From: Firmicutes bacterium UBA1426
GTDB lineage: Bacteria > Bacillota > Clostridia > Peptostreptococcales > Anaerovoracaceae
DNA: 6,034 nucleotides
Assembly (NCBI GenBank): GCA_002329675.1
Contig: DCUA01000205.1
Coordinates: 1 to 6,034, forward strand
Direction: 5' to 3'
Part shown: one piece after another, positions 1 to 5,615 of the stretch
How the letters are laid out: each line of letters starts with the position of its first letter
How positions within the stretch are numbered: position 1 is the first letter of the stretch
Notes under the pieces: generated by a model
Database searches by the model: none
The model's input: only the letters and a program-made list of their open reading frames with translations
Told to the model about the DNA's origin: nothing
Program-made: the position numbers and the translations under genes

Positions 1-1
1 G

Positions 2-865
2 GAGCACAATTCCGTGCTTAGACCACTTAAAGCTCTTGAACCTTTGGGGATAAGAACCAGCATTCTGAACTGTGATTCACAGGGAATGCTCGATACGGCC
101 TCTGTTGAATCCGCAATTATGCCAAATACGCGATTGATCATATGTACTCATGCTTCTAATGTAACAGGTACTATCATGCCAATCGGTGAGATCGGAAGGA
201 TCGCAAAGAGAAGGGGTATTCTGTTTATGGTAGATGGAGCGCAGAGTGCCGGATCCCTGGACATTAATGTAGAAAAACTGGGGATCGATCTTCTTGCTGT
301 TCCGGGGCATAAGGGACTTTTAGGTCCCCAGGGTACAGGGTTTCTTTATGTCCGGCCCGGAATCCCTTTTAGTCATTTCAAAGAAGGGGGAACCGGAACA
401 GACTCAAAAAGCCGTAAACAACCTATAGAATTTCCAGAAGGGTATGAGCCCGGCACTCTCAATACACCCGGTATTGTCGGATTAGGTTCTTCTGTTAAAT
501 GGATAAGCCAAATGGGAGTCGAAAATATTTCGCAGCATGAGCAAGGTCTTATAAAACATCTGTACGAAGACTTGCGAAATATGAAAAGAGTTCGCTTATA
601 TGGTCCGGAGGACTTTCGGCACAGATGCTCCATTGTAACAATAAACATCGATAACATGGGCTGTGAAGAAGTAGCTTCCCGCCTCTGGGAAGAATTCCGG
701 ATAGCAGTGAGAGGCGGATTTCATTGTGCGGGCCCGGCTCATCGCACCATCGGAACGTGGGAAATCGGCGCGGTGAGACTTAGTGTGGGACCTTTCAATA
801 CCCGCAGAGATATTGTAAGAGGGGTCGATGCTATTTACAAACTGACGAAAGAGGCGTATCATTAA
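2..865 (+). CDS. Class V aminotransferase, cysteine-desulfurase-like, 5' end missing
   Basis: This is a PLP-dependent fold-type I enzyme. The reading frame is open to the left edge and begins in the conserved EHNSVLRP segment, so the GTG at 14 is an internal Val codon and not a start. Numbering visible residues from base 2, the cofactor motifs are all present: DGAQS (Asp78 toward the pyridine nitrogen, Gln81 toward the PLP hydroxyl), the Schiff-base Lys104 in GHKGLLGPQGTG, and RGGFHC with Cys242 at the position of the persulfide-forming Cys of SufS-type desulfurases. The 287 visible residues suggest that roughly 90-100 N-terminal residues lie outside, given a usual family length near 380. The GHKGLLGPQGTG and RGGFHCA forms resemble the 'cysteine desulfurase family' group typified by Enterococcus EF2568 more than housekeeping IscS. 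Sulfur or selenium transfer from cysteine or selenocysteine is therefore the likely activity, but the physiological acceptor is unknown. The gene ends 19 bases before the PAS phosphatase gene, suggesting co-transcription. Confidence 0.9.
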   Translation, partial: EHNSVLRPLKALEPLGIRTSILNCDSQGMLDTASVESAIMPNTRLIICTHASNVTGTIMPIGEIGRIAKRRGILFMVDGAQSAGSLDINVEKLGIDLLAVPGHKGLLGPQGTGFLYVRPGIPFSHFKEGGTGTDSKSRKQPIEFPEGYEPGTLNTPGIVGLGSSVKWISQMGVENISQHEQGLIKHLYEDLRNMKRVRLYGPEDFRHRCSIVTINIDNMGCEEVASRLWEEFRIAVRGGFHCAGPAHRTIGTWEIGAVRLSVGPFNTRRDIVRGVDAIYKLTKEAYH

Positions 866-884
866 TACAAGAAGGAGTATTGGT

Positions 885-2000
885 ATGCCTATTATTAATA
901 ACAAGAATCTGATGTATCAGGTCATAGAGAATATGACTGGTATGGTTCGCATTATGGACAGTGACAACAACATCCTGTACATGAATAAAAGGATGAAAGA
1001 GGCCTTTGGAGACTTCACTGGGAAAAAATGTCATACAATGCTGTGCCATGATGACAAATGTCAAAGGTGTATCAGTGCAGTATCCATAGAAAGCGGTCAT
1101 GCCGAGATGAAGGAATTGCACTTAGGGGACAGACTGTATCGGATCATGGCTTCTCCTGCCACCGATATGGGCGAAAGTAAGTATTCTATAGAAATATTTC
1201 AGGATATAACGGAGCAGAGAAAGCTTGAAGAGCAAAATCTTAAGCACTATGAGAAGCTGAAAGGCGACATTGAGTTTGCGAAACAAATACAACGGAAGGC
1301 TCTTCCTGAGGACAAGGTCTATTGGAATGCCATACGAACTTATTCTGCTTACGCAGCCAGCGAAGACCTCAGTGGAGATCTATTCGATATCGTAACAGTG
1401 GATGATGATAACTGCCTGTTTTACATAGCCGATGTATCCGGTCACGGGGTTCGCTCTTCTCTGCTGACAATGTATCTTCGCCAGGCGATTCGGGGAATGA
1501 AAGCGGCAGCGGCGGATCATGTCGCTGTACTGAGTTCACTCATCGAAGGTTATCACCAGCTCAATTTGGACAAAGAGCAGTTTGTGTCCCTTCTATATGG
1601 TGTATACAATAAAAAGACCAGAGGGTTGTCTCTCGTTAACGCAGGTCACAACTGCATGCCGATCATATTGGAAAATGGAAAGACGGATAATTCCAAAATA
1701 ACAGAAATAGAACTGAAGGGGATGCCTATCTGCAGTCTGCTCTCTTTCCCAAACCACGAAATGAAGAGATTTCAGATGGAAAAGGGTGATAAAATCCTTC
1801 TTTATACCGACGGTATTACGGAATCGTTTAATAAGGAGAAAAACCGGGAATTCGGACTTTCTGGTCTGAAGAAGGTTATTCATAAATTGGGTACAAATGA
1901 TGGTAAAGCTCTGGTTGATGGTATAATTGAAGAAGCGAAGAAATTTGCCGGAGGCTCACCTATGGACGATATGGCAGTTTTACTGCTTGAATTATTATAG
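885..2000 (+). CDS. PAS domain plus SpoIIE/RsbU-type PP2C serine phosphatase
   Basis: The 371-residue protein has no signal peptide or membrane segment, so it is probably cytosolic. Residues about 8-110 form a PAS sensor domain (the region reads FQDITEQRKLEEQN at its end). A helical linker covers about 110-140. The rest is a PP2C phosphatase of the SpoIIE/RsbU class. Likely metal-binding motifs are SGDLFD (Asp165, Asp168), ADVSGHG (Asp183), NAGHN (252-256), YTDG (Asp309) and MDDMAV (Asp361, Asp362). Family members usually dephosphorylate an anti-sigma-factor antagonist (STAS) protein and so release a sigma factor; no STAS or anti-sigma kinase gene is visible here. The PAS domain carries Cys49, Cys54, Cys59 and Cys62 with His50 and His55, a cluster that could bind a metal, heme or act in redox sensing, but this is unproven. 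The start is supported by GAAGGAG at 871-877, seven bases before the ATG. The end overlaps the convergent RNase H gene. Confidence 0.92.
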   Translation: MPIINNKNLMYQVIENMTGMVRIMDSDNNILYMNKRMKEAFGDFTGKKCHTMLCHDDKCQRCISAVSIESGHAEMKELHLGDRLYRIMASPATDMGESKYSIEIFQDITEQRKLEEQNLKHYEKLKGDIEFAKQIQRKALPEDKVYWNAIRTYSAYAASEDLSGDLFDIVTVDDDNCLFYIADVSGHGVRSSLLTMYLRQAIRGMKAAAADHVAVLSSLIEGYHQLNLDKEQFVSLLYGVYNKKTRGLSLVNAGHNCMPIILENGKTDNSKITEIELKGMPICSLLSFPNHEMKRFQMEKGDKILLYTDGITESFNKEKNREFGLSGLKKVIHKLGTNDGKALVDGIIEEAKKFAGGSPMDDMAVLLLELL

Positions 2001-2549
2001 AGATTGTTCTCTGAGTGTATCTATCCCTTTGTTGGCTAAATGATCTGCACGATTGTTTTTCTCTGTTATGGAAATAAAGTCATCCATCGTAAAATGCGGT
2101 CCATTCCACTGAATAAATTTGTCGTATAAGGACTGTTTATCGGTCTTCGGACTTTGAAGATTGACATGACCCTTGACACGGTAGAAGGATATTTGATGCT
2201 GATTGATCAGTTGAAAGAGAGCTTCCCAAAGATCCCGGTTTTCGACATCCGTCTTTTTAGAGGTTCGCCAACCGTTACGTTGCCAGTTTTCATACCACTT
2301 TTCGCGGAAGCAGTTAACCAGATAGGAGCTGTCGGAAAAAACAGAAATAGTTTGACCTGTTTTTTTTAAGGCTTTCAGAGCATTCAGCAGAGCCATCATC
2401 TCCATGCGGTTATTGGTGGTATTTTCTTCTCCGCCAAAGAGTTCCTTGCTGTGATCCCCATACTCAAGAAGAGCGCCCCAGCCGCCCAAATTTGTATCAT
2501 TTTGATTTCCGGAACAAGCACCGTCTGTATAGATGTTGATGGTTTTCAT
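1995..2549 (-). CDS. rnhA: Ribonuclease HI
   Basis: The enzyme cleaves the RNA strand of RNA-DNA hybrids, for example in primer and R-loop removal. All four catalytic acidic residues of the DEDD set are visible in the 184-residue product: Asp9 in YTDGACSGN, Glu50 in NNRMEMMAL, Asp73 in FSDSSYLVN and Asp169 in NNRADHLAN. A basic, Trp-rich handle region (about 85-110, KWYENWQRNGWRTSKK) matches the substrate-binding protrusion of E. coli RNase HI. The product is about 30 residues longer than the E. coli enzyme. The extra sequence lies at about 131-164, between KGHVN and NNRADHLAN, and I recall similar insertions in clostridial homologues. I chose the ATG at 2549 because GGAGG sits five bases upstream; a start 18 bases further out would put that ribosome binding site inside the gene and add six atypical residues. 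The gene runs against its neighbours and its stop overlaps the phosphatase stop region. Confidence 0.95.
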   Translation of the reverse strand: MKTINIYTDGACSGNQNDTNLGGWGALLEYGDHSKELFGGEENTTNNRMEMMALLNALKALKKTGQTISVFSDSSYLVNCFREKWYENWQRNGWRTSKKTDVENRDLWEALFQLINQHQISFYRVKGHVNLQSPKTDKQSLYDKFIQWNGPHFTMDDFISITEKNNRADHLANKGIDTLREQSL

Positions 2550-2554
2550 TGAGT

Positions 2555-2559
2555 CCTCC
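2555..2559 (-). promoter_or_regulatory. Ribosome binding site that fixes the RNase H start
   Basis: Read on the minus strand this is GGAGG, five bases before the ATG at 2549. It lies within the reading frame of the longer alternative that starts at 2567, which has no comparable site in front of it. The shorter start is therefore preferred. Confidence 0.8.
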
Positions 2560-2565
2560 GTAAAC

Positions 2566-2594
2566 ATTATGCGTTAGCTCCGGGGAAATGTAAA
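2566..2594 (-). promoter_or_regulatory. Candidate sigma-A-type promoter for RNase H
   Basis: On the minus strand, TTTACA (2594-2589) and CATAAT (2571-2566) are separated by exactly 17 bases. Transcription would begin near 2559, giving a very short leader that begins about at the Shine-Dalgarno sequence. That short leader is a reason for caution. The -35 hexamer coincides with one of the phased hexamers at 2589-2627, so a regulator bound there would compete with or replace -35 contacts. Confidence 0.4.
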
Positions 2595-2627
2595 GCGATC
2601 TTAAATCCTGCGTAATATGTTTGTAAT
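2589..2627 (+). promoter_or_regulatory. 11-bp-phased hexamer row, candidate WalR/PhoP-type operator
   Basis: Four hexamers start at 2589, 2600, 2611 and 2622, each separated by five bases: TGTAAA, CTTAAA, CGTAAT and TGTAAT. The known WalR consensus is TGTWAH-N5-TGTWAH. The last pair matches 11 of 12 positions and the first pair 10 of 12. OmpR/PhoB-family regulators bind such head-to-tail repeats on one face of the helix. The row overlaps the RNase H promoter candidates and lies 38 bases upstream of the -35 hexamer of the secreted protein/walHI promoter, so it could affect both. The region is AT-rich and part of the match could be chance. Confidence 0.4.
2598..2626 (-). promoter_or_regulatory. 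Alternative upstream promoter for RNase H
   Basis: On the minus strand, TTACAA (2626-2621) and TAAGAT (2603-2598) are 17 bases apart. This would give a leader of about 40 bases, more usual than that of the closer candidate, but the -10 hexamer is a weaker match. At most one of the two candidates need be real. Confidence 0.25.
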
Positions 2628-2665
2628 ATTAATGGTTTATACTGAACTTGCTTTAGGAGCGGTAT

Positions 2666-2694
2666 TTGCAATTGAGCTTCTTAAGACATATATT
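2666..2694 (+). promoter_or_regulatory. Candidate sigma-A-type promoter for the secreted protein-walHI operon
   Basis: TTGCAA at 2666-2671 and TATATT at 2689-2694 are separated by 17 bases, a good match to the housekeeping consensus. Transcription would begin near 2701, leaving a leader of about 60 bases that carries a strong AAGGAGGAG ribosome binding site (2747-2755) before the ATG at 2761. No terminator-like hairpin or obvious riboswitch fold is seen in the leader. Confidence 0.55.
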
Positions 2695-2760
2695 AGCACA
2701 TAGATCGCAGATTTGTGTAACTCATAAAAAAATAAGCGAATAAAGAAAGGAGGAGCTTGT

Positions 2761-3297
2761 ATGAAAAAAACAGTTATGATGCTGGTACTTGTAGCAGTGT
2801 TGCTGTGCAGCACTATGTTTTCTTTTGCTACATCCGATCCGGCCGTAACCATTGTAAGCCCATCGCAGACCATAAGCGGCACCAATCTCCTCGTTTCCGT
2901 TAAAATGACTGCACCGAAGACCATAAAGGTCTCTGTATATGAAGAAAAGGAAAAAGTCGGCGACACTTTGGTATCCATTGATCCAACCACAGTATCAGAT
3001 GAAAACTTTTCATCGAAAACTCTCTTCAGTGTATCCGTCATCACACCGGAAACGTTTCAGGGCAGCGGAAGCCTGCAATTTTACAACAAACAGATCAACG
3101 ACGTTTCACCGGGACTTTATCGTGTAAAGGTGGAAGTCCTCGATTCGAACAATGTTGTTACAGCCACATCTACACAGCGTACTGTTGTGATGCCAAAGGA
3201 CAGCGAGGCGGCCAGCGGCAGCGAAATATTCGAGTCGCAGCAAACAGGGGCTTTCCAATGGGTGCAGAATCTGATAAAAAGCATCTTTAAAAACTAG
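2761..3297 (+). CDS. Small secreted protein of unknown function
   Basis: I do not recognise this 178-residue protein as a named family. It begins with a clear signal peptide: MKK, a hydrophobic stretch at about 4-22, and a probable signal peptidase I site after Ala23 (SFA|TSD). Cys16 lies inside the hydrophobic core and lacks a proper lipobox, so it is probably not a lipoprotein. The mature part at about 27-145 alternates short hydrophobic strands with polar turns (VTIVSPS, LLVSVKM, IKVSVYE, GLYRVKVEVLD, TQRTVVMP), which looks like an Ig-like or other beta-sandwich domain. A Ser/Glu-rich linker follows, then a C-terminal segment (about 163-178, GAFQWVQNLIKSIFKN) that would form an amphipathic helix with a basic end and could touch the membrane. 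It has its own strong ribosome binding site and promoter candidate and stops 14 bases before walH, so it probably heads that operon. A part in envelope sensing through WalH/WalI is an inference from position only. Confidence 0.8.
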   Translation: MKKTVMMLVLVAVLLCSTMFSFATSDPAVTIVSPSQTISGTNLLVSVKMTAPKTIKVSVYEEKEKVGDTLVSIDPTTVSDENFSSKTLFSVSVITPETFQGSGSLQFYNKQINDVSPGLYRVKVEVLDSNNVVTATSTQRTVVMPKDSEAASGSEIFESQQTGAFQWVQNLIKSIFKN

Positions 3298-3311
3298 GGC
3301 GGCGGATTGCC

Positions 3312-4787
3312 ATGGGTAAGCCAAAGCAGTATATAGAGTCTGCAAAAAATATAATACTAGTAGTATTGTTTGTAACGACAATGCTGCTTTTGTATTTTTT
3401 TTGGGGGTCCCCCATGGCAGACAGCTTCCGTATCTCTGACATCATTGGTGAAGAGCCTTCGGAAATCCCCTCTTATCGGGAAGTCACACAGCCTGCAAGG
3501 ATCGATGTGCACTTTGGTGAAGGCAACTATACGGTACTTGAAGAGCAGGATATTGACGCGTGGGAAAAGTGCCTGCAGCTTTTACGAGGCCTGGACCCGG
3601 AAGGAGTCAGGGCTCTGGAGGAGATCACCGCTGAGCAATTTGACAGAATTATGGAATTCCGATCTATTCTCTACCGCTTTCATTATGAAATGCCTTTGGA
3701 TACCTTTCTGAAAAAATATGAACTGCAGGAGATTCCGGGAGCAAATGAGGTGGGAGACTTTTCTCTGATCGGATTTTCTTCGGGAAGTCCGGAAAGCCTC
3801 TTTATTTACAGCAGGGGAAAAGACAAATACTATCGAATCGTTTATGATCAACCCCATGCATCCATGGAGGAGCTTCTTTCCACGGTTGAAGATATGGTAA
3901 ATGTAAGTTACTTCCGCATTGGAACTCTGGTCGGCAGAGATGACAACCGGACTCTTGTTCCTCTCGATCTAAGTACATCACTCGAGGAAGTGGCTTATTC
4001 GCAGGAATTTGAAAACCTTAATACTGCCGAGGTCAAGGCCTTTGCGCAAACCTTCTTTGGAGAAAGCTTTGACTTTGTTCGAAAGATCGAAGAGAGCAAA
4101 GGGACTCATATTTACATGTACGGTTATGGGGAAAAGGTTTTAACGATCACTGCAGAAGGAAGAGTAGAGTACAAAAACAAAGAGACTCCTCAAGGGAGTC
4201 AGCAGAATTATTTCGATGCTCTGGATTCGGCACTGCAATTTGTAGCGGCCCATGGGGGGTGGCAGACGGGTGACGGTATGGAAATGTCTCCCGTTGTCCA
4301 ATATTCCCGGGCCGTTGAAAGCGAAAAGCGAAAGGGCTACCGCTTCGTATTCGGTATGCAGCTGCTTGAAGAACCGCTATATCTGGAAAGAAGTCATTCC
4401 ATCATGGTTGAAGTGATCCATGGACAGGTAACACAGTATTTACGTGATATGATAGAGATCGAAGAAGAGGAATTCCGTGAACAGACTGACGGCGTTGAGA
4501 GGCAAGCCTTCTCCGCGATCAATATGATTGCTCAGAACTATCCGTATATAGCATCGGTTTTATCGGAAAAAGGATATGATTTCAGCAGTTTAACGGGAGA
4601 AGCCCTTTTTGACGCCATCTCCGATCTGATCATCTCCGTTTCAACAGGTTACATGAAACCGGATCACGGAGAGGAAGGGGACAATGTTCTGATCCCCGCA
4701 TGGATCGTAAAAACTGATAATGTGATGATATACTTTGATTTGTATGACGCTGAGCCTCTTGGACATACAGGTCTATTGGAATCCTGA
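3312..4787 (+). CDS. yycH: WalH (YycH)-like membrane-anchored regulator of the WalK kinase
   Basis: In Bacillus, WalH (YycH) is a single-pass membrane protein that, with WalI, contacts the WalK sensor kinase through transmembrane helices and adjusts its activity on cell-wall genes. This 491-residue protein has that layout: a short cytoplasmic start (MGKPKQYIESAKN), one membrane helix at about 13-31 ending in FFW, and a large extracytoplasmic region. The N-terminal pattern (E-x2-K-x-IIL...LLLYFFW) fits the family. The C-terminal part (GYRFVFGMQLLEEPLY, then IPAWIV from residue 461) resembles the C-terminal domain of YycI. It is somewhat longer than the Bacillus protein of about 455 residues. 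The ribosome binding site is poor (GGGCGGCGG, about six bases before the ATG), so translation may depend on the gene upstream. The codons for the end of the membrane helix contain a T8-G5-T-C5 tract. Identity rests on architecture, neighbours and partial motifs, since this family diverges fast. Confidence 0.78.
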   Translation: MGKPKQYIESAKNIILVVLFVTTMLLLYFFWGSPMADSFRISDIIGEEPSEIPSYREVTQPARIDVHFGEGNYTVLEEQDIDAWEKCLQLLRGLDPEGVRALEEITAEQFDRIMEFRSILYRFHYEMPLDTFLKKYELQEIPGANEVGDFSLIGFSSGSPESLFIYSRGKDKYYRIVYDQPHASMEELLSTVEDMVNVSYFRIGTLVGRDDNRTLVPLDLSTSLEEVAYSQEFENLNTAEVKAFAQTFFGESFDFVRKIEESKGTHIYMYGYGEKVLTITAEGRVEYKNKETPQGSQQNYFDALDSALQFVAAHGGWQTGDGMEMSPVVQYSRAVESEKRKGYRFVFGMQLLEEPLYLERSHSIMVEVIHGQVTQYLRDMIEIEEEEFREQTDGVERQAFSAINMIAQNYPYIASVLSEKGYDFSSLTGEALFDAISDLIISVSTGYMKPDHGEEGDNVLIPAWIVKTDNVMIYFDLYDAEPLGHTGLLES

Positions 4788-4790
4788 GGT
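4786..4790 (+). promoter_or_regulatory. Ribosome binding site that fixes the walI start
   Basis: GAGGT overlaps the walH TGA stop (4785-4787) and lies seven bases before the ATG at 4798. It supports that start over the in-frame ATG at 4735 inside walH and implies translational coupling between the two genes. Confidence 0.65.
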
Positions 4791-4797
4791 ATTAAAG

Positions 4798-5532
4798 ATG
4801 GACTGGACAAAGGCAAAGACGATCTTAATTGTAGCGCTATTGATAACCAATTTGTTTCTTCTGGCAACTTACACCGTGGTAAAAGCCGATGATGGGCCGA
4901 CGGACGAGGAGCTCCAGGCAGAGACCTTAGCTTTGCTTGAACAGAAACAGATTTATATAAAAGGAAGCCTTCCTACGCAACATGATAAAATGCCGGTTCT
5001 GATGGTAGAATACGACCGCCTCGACCCGGATGTCCTCCGGCAGAAGTTGTCGGATCAGACACCTATGGACGGAGAGCACGGATCCCGGGCAGGTATATTG
5101 AAAATGACAGAAGCCTTTCTTAAGAGTTGCGATCTATGGGGTCCAAACGTAGTTCTGAATAAAATCGAGCAGGAAGAAAACGTGACCAAAGTTTATTATC
5201 GCAACGAATATGAAGGAATTCCCGTAGAGGATAGCTATATAATCTGTACTGTGGAGGACGGTGTGGTCACAGAGATCGACCGGCTTTGGCTGAGGCCTGT
5301 AGGTTTTGGTAAATCAAAAAAGGCTACGATCTCTGCTTCTGCCGCCCTTATCGATCTCATGAGGAGTAAAAATGAGCGTTCTACCATCCTCGTAGAGAAT
5401 ATGGAAATGGTTTATTGGCTGAATCCTTCCGATTATGAAGGAGAAACTGCTATTTCAGATACAACGCTCCCGGCATGGAAGGTAACATATAACGGTGGGC
5501 AGATAAAGCATGTCCCTGCATACAATGACTGA
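4798..5532 (+). CDS. yycI: WalI (YycI)-like membrane-anchored regulator of the WalK kinase
   Basis: WalI forms a complex with WalH and WalK at the membrane. The 244-residue product starts MDWTKAKTILIV, close to the typical MDWS-x-x-KTIFIV start of the family, and has a single membrane helix at about 7-25. The extracytoplasmic part contains EGIPVEDSYI at about 139-148 and ends in LPAWKV (224-229) followed by IKHVPAYND, the usual YycI C-terminal pattern. The start at 4798 is chosen for this N-terminus and for the GAGGT site; the longer frame from 4735 would add 21 residues encoded within walH and is not family-like. The gene begins ten bases after the walH stop, a tight pair consistent with a 1:1 complex. 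It is a little shorter than Bacillus YycI (about 280 residues). Confidence 0.87.
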   Translation: MDWTKAKTILIVALLITNLFLLATYTVVKADDGPTDEELQAETLALLEQKQIYIKGSLPTQHDKMPVLMVEYDRLDPDVLRQKLSDQTPMDGEHGSRAGILKMTEAFLKSCDLWGPNVVLNKIEQEENVTKVYYRNEYEGIPVEDSYIICTVEDGVVTEIDRLWLRPVGFGKSKKATISASAALIDLMRSKNERSTILVENMEMVYWLNPSDYEGETAISDTTLPAWKVTYNGGQIKHVPAYND

Positions 5533-5551
5533 CGAAAAAAATCATCACAAC

Positions 5552-5579
5552 TTTACAGGAAATTCACAAAATGAACACA
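5552..5579 (+). promoter_or_regulatory. 11-bp-phased hexamers before walJ, candidate WalR/PhoP-type operator
   Basis: TTTACA (5552), TTCACA (5563) and AACACA (5574) start exactly 11 bases apart. The first two match the Bacillus PhoP repeat TT(A/C/T)A(C/T)A at every position; read on the other strand they are TGTGAA-N5-TGTAAA, 11 of 12 against the WalR consensus. The third is a poor match. Nine bases after it comes GATAAT (5589-5594), a possible -10 element without a proper -35, the arrangement expected of a promoter activated by an OmpR-family regulator. No terminator is seen between walI and walJ, so read-through from the operon is also possible. Confidence 0.4.
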
Positions 5580-5615
5580 TTTATGCAGGATAATCAATGA
5601 TAGAAAGGCTTTAAT

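Noticed and set aside
14..16. GTG as start codon of the aminotransferase
   Set aside because: The same frame is open to the left edge and encodes the conserved EHNS residues directly before this codon, so it is an internal Val of a gene cut by the window.
1999..2012. AGAGA-TTGT-TCTCT hairpin as a bidirectional terminator
   Set aside because: The stem has only five base pairs, is mostly A-T and G-C mixed without a following T-run on either strand.
2550..2567. Longer RNase H start at 2567
   Set aside because: It would place the GGAGG site inside the coding region and add six residues not typical of the family; the ATG at 2549 has that site at good spacing.
2638..2643. TATACT as a -10 element for the secreted protein gene
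   Set aside because: No acceptable -35 hexamer is found 16-18 bases upstream; the TTGCAA/TATATT pair at 2666-2694 fits better.
2761..2829. Lipoprotein signal with Cys16
   Set aside because: The residues before the Cys (VLL) do not form a lipobox, and the Cys sits inside the hydrophobic core with a good signal peptidase I site at Ala23.
3106..3381. Minus-strand frame across the end of the secreted protein gene and start of walH
   Set aside because: It has no recognisable domain or ribosome binding site and lies opposite well-supported genes. The same holds for the other frames that overlap the called genes.
4735..4797. Longer walI start at 4735
   Set aside because: It lies within walH, has no ribosome binding site, and the family-typical N-terminus MDWTKAKT begins at 4798.
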